A stretch of DNA of 64,000 nt from Bacillota bacterium (GTDB lineage: Bacteria > Bacillota > Ch66 > Ch109). Numbering within the stretch: position 1 is the first letter of the stretch; every line of letters starts with the position of its first letter. The DNA lies in the NCBI GenBank assembly GCA_013178275.1, contig JABLWZ010000001.1, forward strand, positions 186,001 through 250,000, in the 5' to 3' direction. This document shows positions 7,707 through 16,397 of this stretch, piece after piece. A program made the translations under genes and the position numbers. The notes beneath the pieces are model-generated. The model was not told the DNA's origin, searched no databases, and saw only the letters and a program-made list of their open reading frames with translations.

Positions 7707-7721
7707 GCAATTAACGTGCCA
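7707..7721 (-). promoter_or_regulatory. Sigma-54 (-24/-12) promoter of small membrane gene A
   Basis: Minus-strand TGGCACG-TTAA-TTGC: GG at -24 and GC at -12 exactly 10 nt apart, and a full match to the consensus TGGCACG-N4-TTGC. It faces the 7403-7651 gene. Confidence 0.85.
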
Positions 7722-7852
7722 ACTTTTTGAAAACTGGCATGAATTTTATCAAGATTATTCAGGGGCCGCCCGGTTTTTCGCCGCCCTCAGGGCGGCAGTC
7801 CAGGCAGATAAAGTTTTGTGCCTTCTATAACATAGACCTTGAATACCTCGGG

Positions 7853-7886
7853 CAGCAAAAAATCGGGAGCCGGTTCCCTCCCGATT
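7853..7886 (-). terminator. Terminator after small membrane gene B
   Basis: Minus strand AATCGGGAG / CTCCCGATT 9-bp stem with an 8-nt loop, then a run of six T residues. It lies 245 bp past the stop codon of the 8131-8388 gene, leaving an unusually long 3' untranslated stretch. Confidence 0.75.
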
Positions 7887-8027
7887 CGGTGCTTTTCGGT
7901 TTAAGTTCTCGTAATTACTATGACAAGCGGTTCAATAGTGTTCCAGGTATAATGTTTCACATGAATCATTTTCGGCTGTATCCCTTGATATTACTGAGTT
8001 TGATCCTCCAGGTCATCGCTGCACCAC

Positions 8028-8068
8028 CTGGTACAGCGATTCACCACCGCGTTCCACCGCTGTACCAG
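8028..8068. promoter_or_regulatory. Candidate enhancer/operator: 11-bp inverted repeat
   Basis: CTGGTACAGCG (8028-8038) and CGCTGTACCAG (8058-8068) are perfect inverted copies with centres 30 bp apart, about three helical turns. There is no T tract, so it is not a good terminator. It sits between two sigma-54 promoters and could be a site for the neighbouring activator; that is a guess. Confidence 0.35.
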
Positions 8069-8130
8069 TTAAAAACCGCGCCGCTATGCACTTTTTCGAA
8101 CAATCTATTATTTTCTCCCGGCGCAGCCGG

Positions 8131-8388
8131 TTAAGCAATGAACCGGTTGTGCCGGGCTCCGAAGATTTCTTTGTCCTTGGTACCGGTCTTGACCTGCTGC
8201 TCGTATTCTTCGACCATCATCTGAAGCTCCACCAGGCGGTTGTGCTCGATCCGGTCCTGCTTGTCTTTCATTGCCCGCCTCTCTATCGACTTGGTGACCA
8301 GGTAAACCGAGATGAAGAACGCTATCTTCACCGTGGCGTAGAAGGCCACAAAGATCCAGAATATTGTCATCGCTGCGATCCCGGTCAT
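8131..8388 (-). CDS. Small membrane/coiled-coil protein B under sigma-54 control
   Basis: 85 residues, paralogue of the 7403-7651 product and without a family name I recognise. It has an N-terminal membrane helix (IFWIFVAFYATVKIAFFISVYLV), then the charged helix SIERRAMKDKQDRIEHNR and a Glu/Gln-rich stretch, ending KDKEIFGARHNRFIA. ATG 8388 is 6 nt after GGGGGAG. A sigma-54 promoter (8449-8463) lies about 61 bp upstream, the same geometry as for gene A. A membrane-anchored coiled-coil stress or envelope protein is one possibility; function is unknown. Confidence 0.8.
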   Translation of the reverse strand: MTGIAAMTIFWIFVAFYATVKIAFFISVYLVTKSIERRAMKDKQDRIEHNRLVELQMMVEEYEQQVKTGTKDKEIFGARHNRFIA

Positions 8389-8448
8389 CTGGCTCTCCCC
8401 CTCTCAATGTGTTTATAGACCAGTCCGGTATGGTTACCGGTATTTAAT

Positions 8449-8463
8449 GCAAAAGGCTCGCCA
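8449..8463 (-). promoter_or_regulatory. Sigma-54 (-24/-12) promoter of small membrane gene B
   Basis: Minus-strand TGGCGAG-CCTT-TTGC followed by AT: GG and GC elements 10 nt apart as required for sigma-54. The rest of the 8389-8720 spacer shows only a weak hairpin followed by a T-rich tract near 8565-8600 (minus strand), probably the end of the activator transcript. Confidence 0.75.
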
Positions 8464-8720
8464 GTATCCACGGGATTCCCGCGTCCGGTGCTTCCGGTGC
8501 TGTTGGGGAAAACCCACCGATGCCTATCCACCGCGGATGGACCACAGCCAATAAAAAAAGGCCCGCCCGTTCCTGGACAGCCCGTTTAAGGGTTTTTCGC
8601 TTCTTGTTCTAATCCTAACGAGTTTTAGCGGTTCACTTCCGCACCACGATCGAGTCGGTTGCTCATCGCTGCAGACCCCGATCACGATTCGCCTCGTTTG
8701 TATACAGGTTTTTCCTGCCC

Positions 8721-10847
8721 CTATTCCCCGTTCGGCCCGTGGTACGCATCTGAACCATTATGGTTGCTGTCTGTACCAGAGAGTTCGTACTGCTTCATCT
8801 TCCTGATTATCGTGGAGTGGGTTACACCCAGTATCTCCGCCGCCCGGCGGGTGCTCTTGCCCACCCTCAGGGCGCGGGCGACCAGTTCCCTCTCCACTAT
8901 CTCCTCGGCCTCCTTGAGGGTGGTCAGCCCCTGCACCTGTATCGGCTGGGGGGTGAACGCCTTCTGGAGTATGGTGGGCGGCAGGTTCTTGGTGGTTATG
9001 GTCTCCGCGCTGCTGGTCACGACCAGCCTCTCCACCAGGTTCTGCAGCTCCCGGACGTTGCCCGGCCAGATATAGCCTTCGAAAATCTGGTACACCTCGG
9101 GCTGCAGCTTTTTCTTCAGCCCGTACTTCTCGTTGCACTGCTTCAGGAAGAGGTTGGTCATGGGGATGATGTCCTCGCGCCGGTTTCTGAGCGGGGGTAT
9201 CTCCATCGGGACGACGTTCAGTCGATAGAACAGGTCCTCCCGGAAGTGCCGCTCCTTCACCATCTGCCAGAGGTTCTTGTTGCTGGCCGCGATGATGCGG
9301 ACGTTCAGCTTGATCGGCTTCGAGCCCCCGACCCGGTAGATCTCCTGCTCCTGCAGCGCTCTCAGCAGCTTTACCTGGAGGTTCAGCGGTATCTCACCGA
9401 TCTCGTCCAGCAGCAGGGTGCCGTTGTTGGCCAGCTCGAATATTCCGGTACGCCCCTCCCGGGCGGCCCCGGTGAACGCCCCCTTCTCGTACCCGAACAG
9501 TTCCGATTCCAGCAGGGTCTCGGGGATGGCCCCGCAGTTTATCTCGATAAAGGGACCGTTGCGGCGGGGACTGACCCGGTGGATCATCTTGGCCACGACC
9601 TCTTTGCCCACCCCTGACTCTCCGGAGATCAGGACCGTGGAATCGACCTTGGCGACGTGCAGGGCGAGTTCCACCACCCTCTGCATGGCCAGGCTGGAGG
9701 CGACCACCTCGGAGGTGGCTACGAACCTGGCCCTCCACTCTTCGAGTTCCTCCAGGTATCGGCGGCTCTGCTCGCTGCTCTGGAAGACCTGCTGCTTCAG
9801 GTCGTTCAGTTCCGACAGGTCACGGAGGTTGGTCACTATCCGAACCAGCTGGTCCTGGTTGTCGAACACCGGGATGCTGGTCGCCAGTATCTGCCCGTAC
9901 GGGCTGTTGTCGGTGAGGGAGACCGGGGTCTTGTTCTCCAGCACCATCCCGATCGCCTTGGAGATGAGGGCGTTCTGTTCGTCGAGGCTGGACGCGGTCT
10001 GTCCGATCAGATGCCCCAGGTCGATATTCACCAGCTTGCTGAAGCTGGGGCTCACCCTGACGAACCGTCCTTCCTCGTCGCTGATGGCCAGCCCGTCGTG
10101 GGAAAACTCCAGGATGCTCTCCAGCTCCTTGTTCAGCTCCTGCACCGATCTCAGCTCGGTGTAGGCCGATTCGAGTTCCGAGATGTCCTGGAACACGGCC
10201 ACCACCCCGACCACTTCGCCGTTTCGGAATATCGGCCGCCGGTTGCTCATTACCAGCGCTCGGGGTATCTGCCGCTTTTGGGTCATCTGGGCCTGACCGC
10301 TGGTGACCACGTCCATCAGGGTGCTCTCCGGGTCGACCTCGGTGATGTGGCGGCCGATCGCTTCCTGCTGGGGAACCCCGAACATCACCTCGGCCGCGGC
10401 GTTGTAGTGGGTGATGATCCCGTCCCGGTCCAGCGCGATGATGCCGTTATGGGCCGAGTCGAGCACAGTTTTGAACTGGTTGAAGGTGGTCTCGTATATA
10501 TCGAAGATGGTGTCGGTGATCCGGCTCCTCGGGATCACCCCCAGGGGGGTGCCGTCCTCCCTGACCGGGACGATCCAGGTCGACCGGTTCTTTATCGACT
10601 CTTCCAGGGACGCGTCGTAAGGCACAGTCCCCCACTCGGAGCTGAGGCTCTTCGATACCGGCTCCTTGGGGGGGAGGTTCTTAATCTCATCCTGAACCGC
10701 CACACCCAGTATCGACCCGTCGGGGTTCAATACCAGGGCGGCCTTGATCCCGTCCCGGTTAAGCCTCTCCAGAACATCCCCGGCCCTTTCCATAGAAGCA
10801 ACGATAACCGGATTCGTCGGAATTATCTGGCTTATCAGCCGCCTCAA
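8721..10847 (-). CDS. Sigma-54-dependent transcriptional activator with CBS and two PAS domains
   Basis: 708 residues. Residues 1-115 look like a CBS pair, about 118-230 and 245-350 are PAS domains, a short coiled segment follows (to about 375), and 385-620 is the AAA+ domain with Walker A GESGVGKE (409-416) and the sigma-54 contact loop GAFTGA (456-461). The C-terminal helix-turn-helix is TRRAAEILGVTHSTIIRKM. The gene starts at TTG (10847) near GGGGGAG. CBS domains suggest sensing of adenine nucleotides, PAS domains a small ligand or redox state. Two sigma-54 promoters lie within 1.1 kb downstream in front of paralogous small membrane genes, which I take as its targets. Confidence 0.92.
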   Translation of the reverse strand: MRRLISQIIPTNPVIVASMERAGDVLERLNRDGIKAALVLNPDGSILGVAVQDEIKNLPPKEPVSKSLSSEWGTVPYDASLEESIKNRSTWIVPVREDGTPLGVIPRSRITDTIFDIYETTFNQFKTVLDSAHNGIIALDRDGIITHYNAAAEVMFGVPQQEAIGRHITEVDPESTLMDVVTSGQAQMTQKRQIPRALVMSNRRPIFRNGEVVGVVAVFQDISELESAYTELRSVQELNKELESILEFSHDGLAISDEEGRFVRVSPSFSKLVNIDLGHLIGQTASSLDEQNALISKAIGMVLENKTPVSLTDNSPYGQILATSIPVFDNQDQLVRIVTNLRDLSELNDLKQQVFQSSEQSRRYLEELEEWRARFVATSEVVASSLAMQRVVELALHVAKVDSTVLISGESGVGKEVVAKMIHRVSPRRNGPFIEINCGAIPETLLESELFGYEKGAFTGAAREGRTGIFELANNGTLLLDEIGEIPLNLQVKLLRALQEQEIYRVGGSKPIKLNVRIIAASNKNLWQMVKERHFREDLFYRLNVVPMEIPPLRNRREDIIPMTNLFLKQCNEKYGLKKKLQPEVYQIFEGYIWPGNVRELQNLVERLVVTSSAETITTKNLPPTILQKAFTPQPIQVQGLTTLKEAEEIVERELVARALRVGKSTRRAAEILGVTHSTIIRKMKQYELSGTDSNHNGSDAYHGPNGE

Positions 10848-10908
10848 TGTGCTCCCCCGCCCTCTCCAGTAAATAACCGCTAGTACTTCTAGGGATTACC
10901 ATAGACAA

Positions 10909-10937
10909 ATGGTATCACATACCCCAGTTTCTTACAA
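10909..10937 (-). promoter_or_regulatory. Sigma-A promoter for the sigma-54 activator
   Basis: Minus strand -35 TTGTAA (10937-10932), 17-nt spacer, -10 TACCAT (10914-10909), about 60 bp before the TTG start. Confidence 0.5.
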
Positions 10938-10998
10938 TCGTTAATATAAATGGATTGAATTTCCTACCCAATGATATAATGTATGCGGAGGATGCTGA

Positions 10999-12018
10999 AT
11001 GCTGAAACTTTTTTCCCGTGCCAACGATATCTTCACCGAGTACCGTACAGCCTGGCTTTTCGCCTTTTCTCACGGCCTGGAAGGGATCGACGCCAATGAA
11101 AAAACCGTCAACGGCTTCTGGGAGCAGGAATACATCACCGGGTTCGATCCCGGCTCGGCCCCCGAGGCGGCACTGGTCAGGGAATCGTCCTTTCCCGGGG
11201 GGCGCGTCAGCAAGCTGATTTATTCCAGCCCGGTGACGACCCCCATCCGCGAGAACAACCTGGTACACGGCCGGCTGTATACCCCGCCGCGGCTCGAACC
11301 CCTTTCCGGACGCCCGGCGCTCCTCATCATCCCCGGCTGGCTGACCCAGGGATACCAGCGGTACGGTGAGATCTGCCGCGGGTTTTTGGAGCAGGGGATC
11401 GACTGCCTGATCCTGGCCATCCCCTACCACCTGGAACGCACCCCCGAGGGGTGTTTCAGCGGGGAGAGGTTCTTCGCCCCTGACCTGTACCAGATCATGG
11501 AGGCCATGGGCCAGGCCCTCGCTGACTGCCGCCTGGCCGTCAGCTGGCTGCTGGCCAACGGTGCCAGCGGGGCGGGCATACTGGGGTTCGACCTGGGCGG
11601 CCTGATCGGCGGGCTGCTGGCCACCCTGGAGCCGCGCCTGGCATTCGCCTCCCTGTGGGCTCCCATCCCCTGGCTGGAGCGCGCCCTGCGCCATTCCAGC
11701 TACTACCGCCCGGTGAAGGACCGGATGTTCGGCTCGGGTATCCACTGGCAGGAACTCTCCAACTGCCTCGAAACCTTCGATCCCACCCGCCGTCAGCCGG
11801 TGGTGGGACCGGACCGGATACAGTTCGTCCAGGGCTCCCACGACCGGATCGTCCGCCCGAGCTGGACCCAGCGGTGGTGGGAGGAATGGGGCAAGCCCGA
11901 TCTTCGGCGGGTCCCTCACGGGCACTTCAGCCTGCTCAAGGACCGCCGGGTCATCGACAGCACAATCGAATTCACGAAGAGCGTTCTTATAAATCATACC
12001 GGCTTGCCTACCGAATGA
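10999..12018 (+). CDS. Alpha/beta hydrolase with Asp at the nucleophile elbow
   Basis: 339-residue alpha/beta hydrolase fold protein. The oxyanion region ALLIIPGWL, an elbow G-F-D-L-G-G (196-201), an acid strand VQGSHDRIV (D282) and the histidine VPHGHFS (H307 or H309) appear in the right order. The elbow residue is Asp198 where esterases and lipases have Ser. Asp nucleophiles are known in haloalkane dehalogenases and epoxide hydrolases, but this protein resembles the dienelactone-hydrolase/ABHD18-like side of the fold. ATG 10999 has GGAGG at 8 nt. It is divergent from the sigma-54 activator. Substrate is unknown, and loss of activity is also possible. Confidence 0.75.
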   Translation: MLKLFSRANDIFTEYRTAWLFAFSHGLEGIDANEKTVNGFWEQEYITGFDPGSAPEAALVRESSFPGGRVSKLIYSSPVTTPIRENNLVHGRLYTPPRLEPLSGRPALLIIPGWLTQGYQRYGEICRGFLEQGIDCLILAIPYHLERTPEGCFSGERFFAPDLYQIMEAMGQALADCRLAVSWLLANGASGAGILGFDLGGLIGGLLATLEPRLAFASLWAPIPWLERALRHSSYYRPVKDRMFGSGIHWQELSNCLETFDPTRRQPVVGPDRIQFVQGSHDRIVRPSWTQRWWEEWGKPDLRRVPHGHFSLLKDRRVIDSTIEFTKSVLINHTGLPTE

Positions 12019-12179
12019 TTTTATCAGGCATTTCTTTTCTTTCCGCCTCTTAGGTCCACCCTTTCAATAGCGACGCCAGCGCCTATATATCCGCCCTTCA
12101 AAAGGATTTCTTCCAGGAATGTCGAATATTAGAAGTTCAGGTACTCCAATTCCATATTTACCATTGAAGGGGGATTTTT

Positions 12180-13580
12180 ATGAAACAACTGGTTTCTTTT
12201 GTTACCAGGGCCCCGCTTCATTTTGGTTACCGCCGTACCCTCTCCTCCCTGCTGATCCTGTCTCTGCTCCTTGTCTCACTGACCGTCACCCCGGCGCTGG
12301 CCGCCGGGCAGACTTATTTCAACTACACCGTGGTCTCGGGCGATACCCTGTACCTGATATCGCTCAGGTACGGCACCACCGTCAACGCCCTCACCAGCAT
12401 CAACGGTTTGACCTCGACCAACCTGAGGGTCGGCCAGGTCTTGAAGATTCCCAATCTAACCGCTAACTCCTGCCGGGTCAGGGCTGGCGACACCTTGTAC
12501 ATCATTGCCCAGCGTTTCGGGACCACTGTCAGTGGGATCAATACAGCGAACGGGCTCACCTCGGAAATGATATACCCCGGCCAGACCCTGATTCTGCCCG
12601 ACAGTTCTATATACGTCGAGTATCTGGTCCAATCAGGGGATACGCTGTACATCATCAGCTTAAAGTTTCAGACCACCGTGGCCGAGCTGAAGTCCCTCAA
12701 CCAGCTGACCTCCGAGATGCTGAACGTGGGTCAGGCCCTGCGGGTGCCGCGAGTAAAGGCCGCCTCACCCACCGAGCCGGCGGCGGGGAAGTATACGGTG
12801 AAGTCGGGTGATACCCTCTACATCCTGGCGGGAAAATACGGGACCACCGTGCAGAGGATCATGGAACTCAACAGCCTGACCTCGACCAATCTCAACGTCG
12901 GTCAGTCCCTGCTGATCCCCGGGTACGACCCGTCCAAGGAGCCGGCGGCCCCGGTGCCCCCCACCGCCAGCTGGACGGTGCCCAGCGGAACGGTTCTGGT
13001 CCACGTCGCCTCCGGGCAGTGCCTCTGGGACCTGACCCAGAAGTACAAGACCTCCCAGGCCGCCATAACCGCCACCAACCACCTGCACACGGACATGCTG
13101 CAGTACAACCAGCCCCTGTTCGTCCCCCTGAACTCTACCACCCCGGTGACGGTGACCGCGCCCTCGGTTCCCTACAAGACGGGGTACGGCGAGTGGCTGG
13201 ACTGGGAGTACGTCAACTGGATTTTCGATACCTGCAGCCAGGCGGTGGTGCGCGATCTGGCGACCGGCCGGGAGTTTAACGTGAAGCGCTACGGAGGCTC
13301 CAACCACGCCGACTGCGAGCCCCTGACCCAGAGCGACACCGATGTGATGAAATCCATCTACGGCGGGACCTGGACCTGGGAACGCCGGGCGGTCCTGGTC
13401 AGGGTGGGCGGCCGGGTCTTCGCCGGGTCCATGGCGGGGATGCCGCACGGCACCGAGTCGATAGCCGGCAACGGGTTCGAAGGGATGTTCGACCTGCACT
13501 TCCTGAACAGCCGCACCCACAACACCAACCAGATCGATACCCTGCACCAGGCCATGGTGCAGAAGGCGGCGGGGTATTAG
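12180..13580 (+). CDS. Secreted five-LysM wall-binding protein with conserved C-terminal domain
   Basis: 466 residues. Residues 1-41 are a signal peptide (hydrophobic LSSLLILSLLLVSLTVTPALAA). Five LysM modules follow (about 45-90, 95-140, 147-192, 202-247, 270-315); the first four are canonical (SGDTLYxIxxxxxTTV...NxLTSxxLxVGQxLxIP), the fifth is diverged (SGQCLWDLTQKYKTS). The C-terminal 130 residues (VRDLATGREFNVKRYGGSNHAD... to HFLNSRTHNTNQID..HQAMVQKAAGY) match an uncharacterised domain often joined to LysM or peptidoglycan-binding modules in Bacillota; its His, Asp and Asn residues suggest an enzyme. Likely a wall or spore-coat protein. It ends in a shared terminator with the convergent FmdB-type gene. 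Confidence 0.85.
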   Translation: MKQLVSFVTRAPLHFGYRRTLSSLLILSLLLVSLTVTPALAAGQTYFNYTVVSGDTLYLISLRYGTTVNALTSINGLTSTNLRVGQVLKIPNLTANSCRVRAGDTLYIIAQRFGTTVSGINTANGLTSEMIYPGQTLILPDSSIYVEYLVQSGDTLYIISLKFQTTVAELKSLNQLTSEMLNVGQALRVPRVKAASPTEPAAGKYTVKSGDTLYILAGKYGTTVQRIMELNSLTSTNLNVGQSLLIPGYDPSKEPAAPVPPTASWTVPSGTVLVHVASGQCLWDLTQKYKTSQAAITATNHLHTDMLQYNQPLFVPLNSTTPVTVTAPSVPYKTGYGEWLDWEYVNWIFDTCSQAVVRDLATGREFNVKRYGGSNHADCEPLTQSDTDVMKSIYGGTWTWERRAVLVRVGGRVFAGSMAGMPHGTESIAGNGFEGMFDLHFLNSRTHNTNQIDTLHQAMVQKAAGY

Positions 13581-13594
13581 TTTCAATTAAAATC

Positions 13595-13632
13595 AAAAGG
13601 CCCGGTCGTTTTTTCGACCGAGCCCTTTTTTT
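13595..13632. terminator. Bidirectional terminator
   Basis: Stem GGC-c-CGGTCG / CGACCG-a-GCC around a T6 loop, with A-rich left flank and T7 right flank, between the convergent LysM and FmdB-type genes. Confidence 0.85.
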
Positions 13633-13637
13633 CGCTC

Positions 13638-13985
13638 CTATGCCTTTCCCGACTGGTCCCCCTTGGTCAGATCGTCGATCACCATCTCGGGATCGGGGTT
13701 CCTGGTCCCCCAGCGTTTCTCTTTGTAGGACTCGACCAGGTCATCGTGGTTGACCTTGGTCCAGTCGAAGTTGGGATCTTCCAGGTCGTCCATGTCCATG
13801 ATCTTCCGGTTGGTCCGTTTCTCAGCAAACCAGTTGCCCCTGAAGGAGTAAAAATTGCGACTGGGTTTGAAGACTCGGCTTACCTTACCCTGGCAGTTTG
13901 GACAGGTCTCCAGGTTTCTGTCGTCCACGGTCAGCTTGACATCGAAGGTTCCGCATTTTTCGCACTCGAAGGTATAGGTTGGCAT
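13638..13985 (-). CDS. FmdB-family zinc ribbon protein
   Basis: 115 residues starting MPTYTFECEKCG at ATG 13985, behind GGGGGAGAG. The N-terminal domain is a zinc ribbon with CxxC (CEKCG, about 9-12) and a second CxxC (CPNCQG, about 32-35), the FmdB regulatory-protein fold. The C-terminal half is acidic and basic patches (NRKIMDMDDLEDPNFDW) without a known domain. Proteins of this type are small metal-binding proteins of uncertain role. Confidence 0.8.
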   Translation of the reverse strand: MPTYTFECEKCGTFDVKLTVDDRNLETCPNCQGKVSRVFKPSRNFYSFRGNWFAEKRTNRKIMDMDDLEDPNFDWTKVNHDDLVESYKEKRWGTRNPDPEMVIDDLTKGDQSGKA

Positions 13986-14108
13986 AATCTCTCCCCCTGC
14001 TAGGACAATATTATATATTATTTCTGAATAAAACCATATCGCATCCGGGGACAAACGTCAATACTTCCAGCACCCGCAACCGATCAGCTTTCCCCCGCCG
14101 GGCCCTTT

Positions 14109-16397
14109 TTATACGCCCCTCTCCGCCCCGGACACCTCCTCGATCTTTATCAGCCGGTAACGGTCAAAAACCCGGCCGACCGCTTCGACGACGTGCTGGT
14201 GGCAGGTAAAGTAGATAACCTGCCGCTCGCCCGCCACCTGCCTCAGGACCCGTAGCGCCCCTTCCAGGCGTTCCCGGTCGAAGTCCACCAGCACCTCATC
14301 GAGGATGATCGGGAGCTTCACCGCCGGGTACATCTGGGCCAGCGCCAGCCTGACCGAGAGGTACAGCTGGAACAGGGTCCCCCGGCTGAGGGCTTTCACG
14401 GGTTTTCTCGCCCCGTCGGCGGTCTCGACCTCAATCTGGTCCGGCCGGCCCACCGTCGCCACCACCCGGCGGTAGCCGCCGGCGGTCATCTCCTCGAAGA
14501 ACCGGGAGGCCAGCCGCATAACCTCGGGCTGCCGGTTCTGTTCGTGTCTTTCCTTGGCCATCTCTATCAGCTGGCGGCACAGGCAGCAGACCTGCCACCT
14601 CCCGGCCACCTGCTCCAGGGTGTTCTGCCGCATCTCCCGCTCCAGGGTCTTTTCCGCCAGCCGGTCGCTGGTCTCCAGGCTCTTCTTCTGCCCGCGCAGC
14701 GCGCCCAGTTCTTCCCCCACCCGCTTCAGGCCTTCGCTGACAGCGGCCAGGCCCTCCTGGTGCCGCCCGGTCGCCTCCTCGATCGAGACCCGATCGAGGG
14801 AGGCCAGGTCCTGTTTTAGCTTCTCCAGTTCCCCTTCCTGCCGCTGGCTGATCACCAGCAGCCGGTCCTCGCAGGTCTCGATCCTCTTTCTGGTATCCCT
14901 GATCCGCCGCTCGGCATCGGCCTTCTGCCGGAACTCCTCGTCGTCCCCGGCCCCGGCCGCCTTCATCAGGGCCGCCAGCTCCTTTTCGATATAGAACCCG
15001 CGCTGGCGGACCTCTTTTTCCCGGTTCAGCTCGAGCATACCCCGGTTGATGTCCTCCCAGGTGCCGTCTATCATCCCCAGGGCGACCGGGAACAGCTTGC
15101 GGTTGTATCCCTGGTAGTCCTCCCGGGCCTCTTTCGCCTTCTGGATCTCCTTACCGACCTGTTCCAGCTGCTGCTTCAGGTACTCCGAACTCTGCCGGTT
15201 GGCCTCGCGGCGGCGGGCGTTTCCTCTGGAGGTCCTGACCCCGGAGACGGTTATAAAGACTCCCAGCGCCAGGGTGACAACCAGGGTGACCGCCCCGAAG
15301 CCGGGGTAGTTTAAAAAGGCGAACCAGGTCAGCACCGCCATCAGGCCGATCAGCAGCCCCCCCGCCCAGAGCGGGACTATCGGGGCGATGCTCTGCTCCG
15401 CCTCCAGCATCTCGTTCTGCCTCGCCAGGTCCTCCCGGCGCTTCGCCAGATGGGCCTCCTCCCCGTCGAGGGATTCCAGCCGCCTCAGGTTGAACTCCAG
15501 GTCGGACAGGGCGTTTTCTCGGTCCTCCAGGGAGTACAGGGAGGGAGCGGCGATTGTCGGCAGGTTCTTCCTCTCTTCCACCAGCTGGCTGTACCGTTCC
15601 AGTCCGTTGACCGGGAACCCCGCCATCGGGGGCAGTTCCGCCAGCTGACGCTGCAGCGCCTCGATCTCGTCCAGTATCTCCCGGGAGCGTTTCATCTCTT
15701 CCAGCCGGCGGACCTCGGTCTCCAGCCGCCGCTGCTCCTCCGTGAGGGAATACCACTCCCGCTCCAGCCCGGCCTCGCGCTCCCCGAACCGGGAGAACTC
15801 CTCGTGCTGATGCTGCAGCTCGGATATCTCGCGGTCCAGCCGGTGGATCTCCAGCGCCAGCTGGTTCAGCCGCGGGTTCTTCCCCGACGGCTTGAACAGC
15901 TCCTCCATCTCCTTTTTCAGCCCGCTGATGGCGGTGGTGAGCTTATCGGCCGCCACCCCGGTGCCCGCCCCGTACAGGTAGGCGCTGACCTCCAGCTGCG
16001 ACAGCTCGTCGAAACGGCGCAGCTCGTCCACGTCGAAGGCGAGAATGTTCCGGTACACCGCCGGGGTCAGGCCTTCTATGGCCGAGGCCAGGTCCGGGTC
16101 CACCTGGAGGCTGTCTTTCTTCCCGGTCTGGTACCTCTCGATGCGGTACTCCCGGCCGGCGTCGTCCAGGAGCACCAGGTGCCCTCCCAGCCGCCCGCCC
16201 CTCAAAGCCGGGGTCTCGGTCCAGCCCTTGACCTTGAACCCCAGGAGGATGCTGCGGATGAACCCCATCAGGGTCGATTTACCCGCCTCGTTGCGGCCGT
16301 AGACCAGGTTCAGGCCTTCTCCCAGGTCTTCCCGCCCGAGGTAGAAGTCGTTCAGTATCCCGAAGCCCTCGATCTTAAGCTCCGCCAGCCGCATCAT
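14109..16397 (-). CDS. AAA/SMC-like ATPase of the YhaN type
   Basis: 762 residues. Walker A GRNEAGKSTLMGF at the N terminus (about 34-46), long central coiled coils rich in Glu, Arg and Leu interrupted by two adjacent hydrophobic helices around residue 345-385, and a C-terminal ABC half with LSRGTLFQLYLSVRLALAQ signature and Walker B PIILDEVLVDFD. This matches YhaN-type RecN/SbcC relatives that bind DNA ends. Its start overlaps the stop of the phosphoesterase gene by 4 bp, as in yhaO-yhaN pairs. Expected role: ATP-driven DNA processing with that nuclease. The membrane-helix pair suggests anchoring at the membrane. Confidence 0.85.
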   Translation of the reverse strand: MMRLAELKIEGFGILNDFYLGREDLGEGLNLVYGRNEAGKSTLMGFIRSILLGFKVKGWTETPALRGGRLGGHLVLLDDAGREYRIERYQTGKKDSLQVDPDLASAIEGLTPAVYRNILAFDVDELRRFDELSQLEVSAYLYGAGTGVAADKLTTAISGLKKEMEELFKPSGKNPRLNQLALEIHRLDREISELQHQHEEFSRFGEREAGLEREWYSLTEEQRRLETEVRRLEEMKRSREILDEIEALQRQLAELPPMAGFPVNGLERYSQLVEERKNLPTIAAPSLYSLEDRENALSDLEFNLRRLESLDGEEAHLAKRREDLARQNEMLEAEQSIAPIVPLWAGGLLIGLMAVLTWFAFLNYPGFGAVTLVVTLALGVFITVSGVRTSRGNARRREANRQSSEYLKQQLEQVGKEIQKAKEAREDYQGYNRKLFPVALGMIDGTWEDINRGMLELNREKEVRQRGFYIEKELAALMKAAGAGDDEEFRQKADAERRIRDTRKRIETCEDRLLVISQRQEGELEKLKQDLASLDRVSIEEATGRHQEGLAAVSEGLKRVGEELGALRGQKKSLETSDRLAEKTLEREMRQNTLEQVAGRWQVCCLCRQLIEMAKERHEQNRQPEVMRLASRFFEEMTAGGYRRVVATVGRPDQIEVETADGARKPVKALSRGTLFQLYLSVRLALAQMYPAVKLPIILDEVLVDFDRERLEGALRVLRQVAGERQVIYFTCHQHVVEAVGRVFDRYRLIKIEEVSGAERGV

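Larger units (their letters stand above)
7722..8130. other. Intergenic region between the paralogous small membrane genes, no gene seen
   Basis: About 400 bp without a convincing reading frame on either strand. It holds the terminator of gene B (7853-7886), a 7-bp GC-rich palindrome GCCGCCC-tca-GGGCGGC (7781-7797, about 60 bp upstream of the gene A -24 element, with no T tract) and a widely spaced inverted repeat (8028-8068). The last two are candidate activator or regulator sites. Confidence 0.5.

Noticed and set aside
7727-8134. 135-codon plus-strand frame between the small membrane genes
   Set aside because: No ribosome site, it overlaps the terminator of gene B and regulatory sequence, and its composition does not look like protein.
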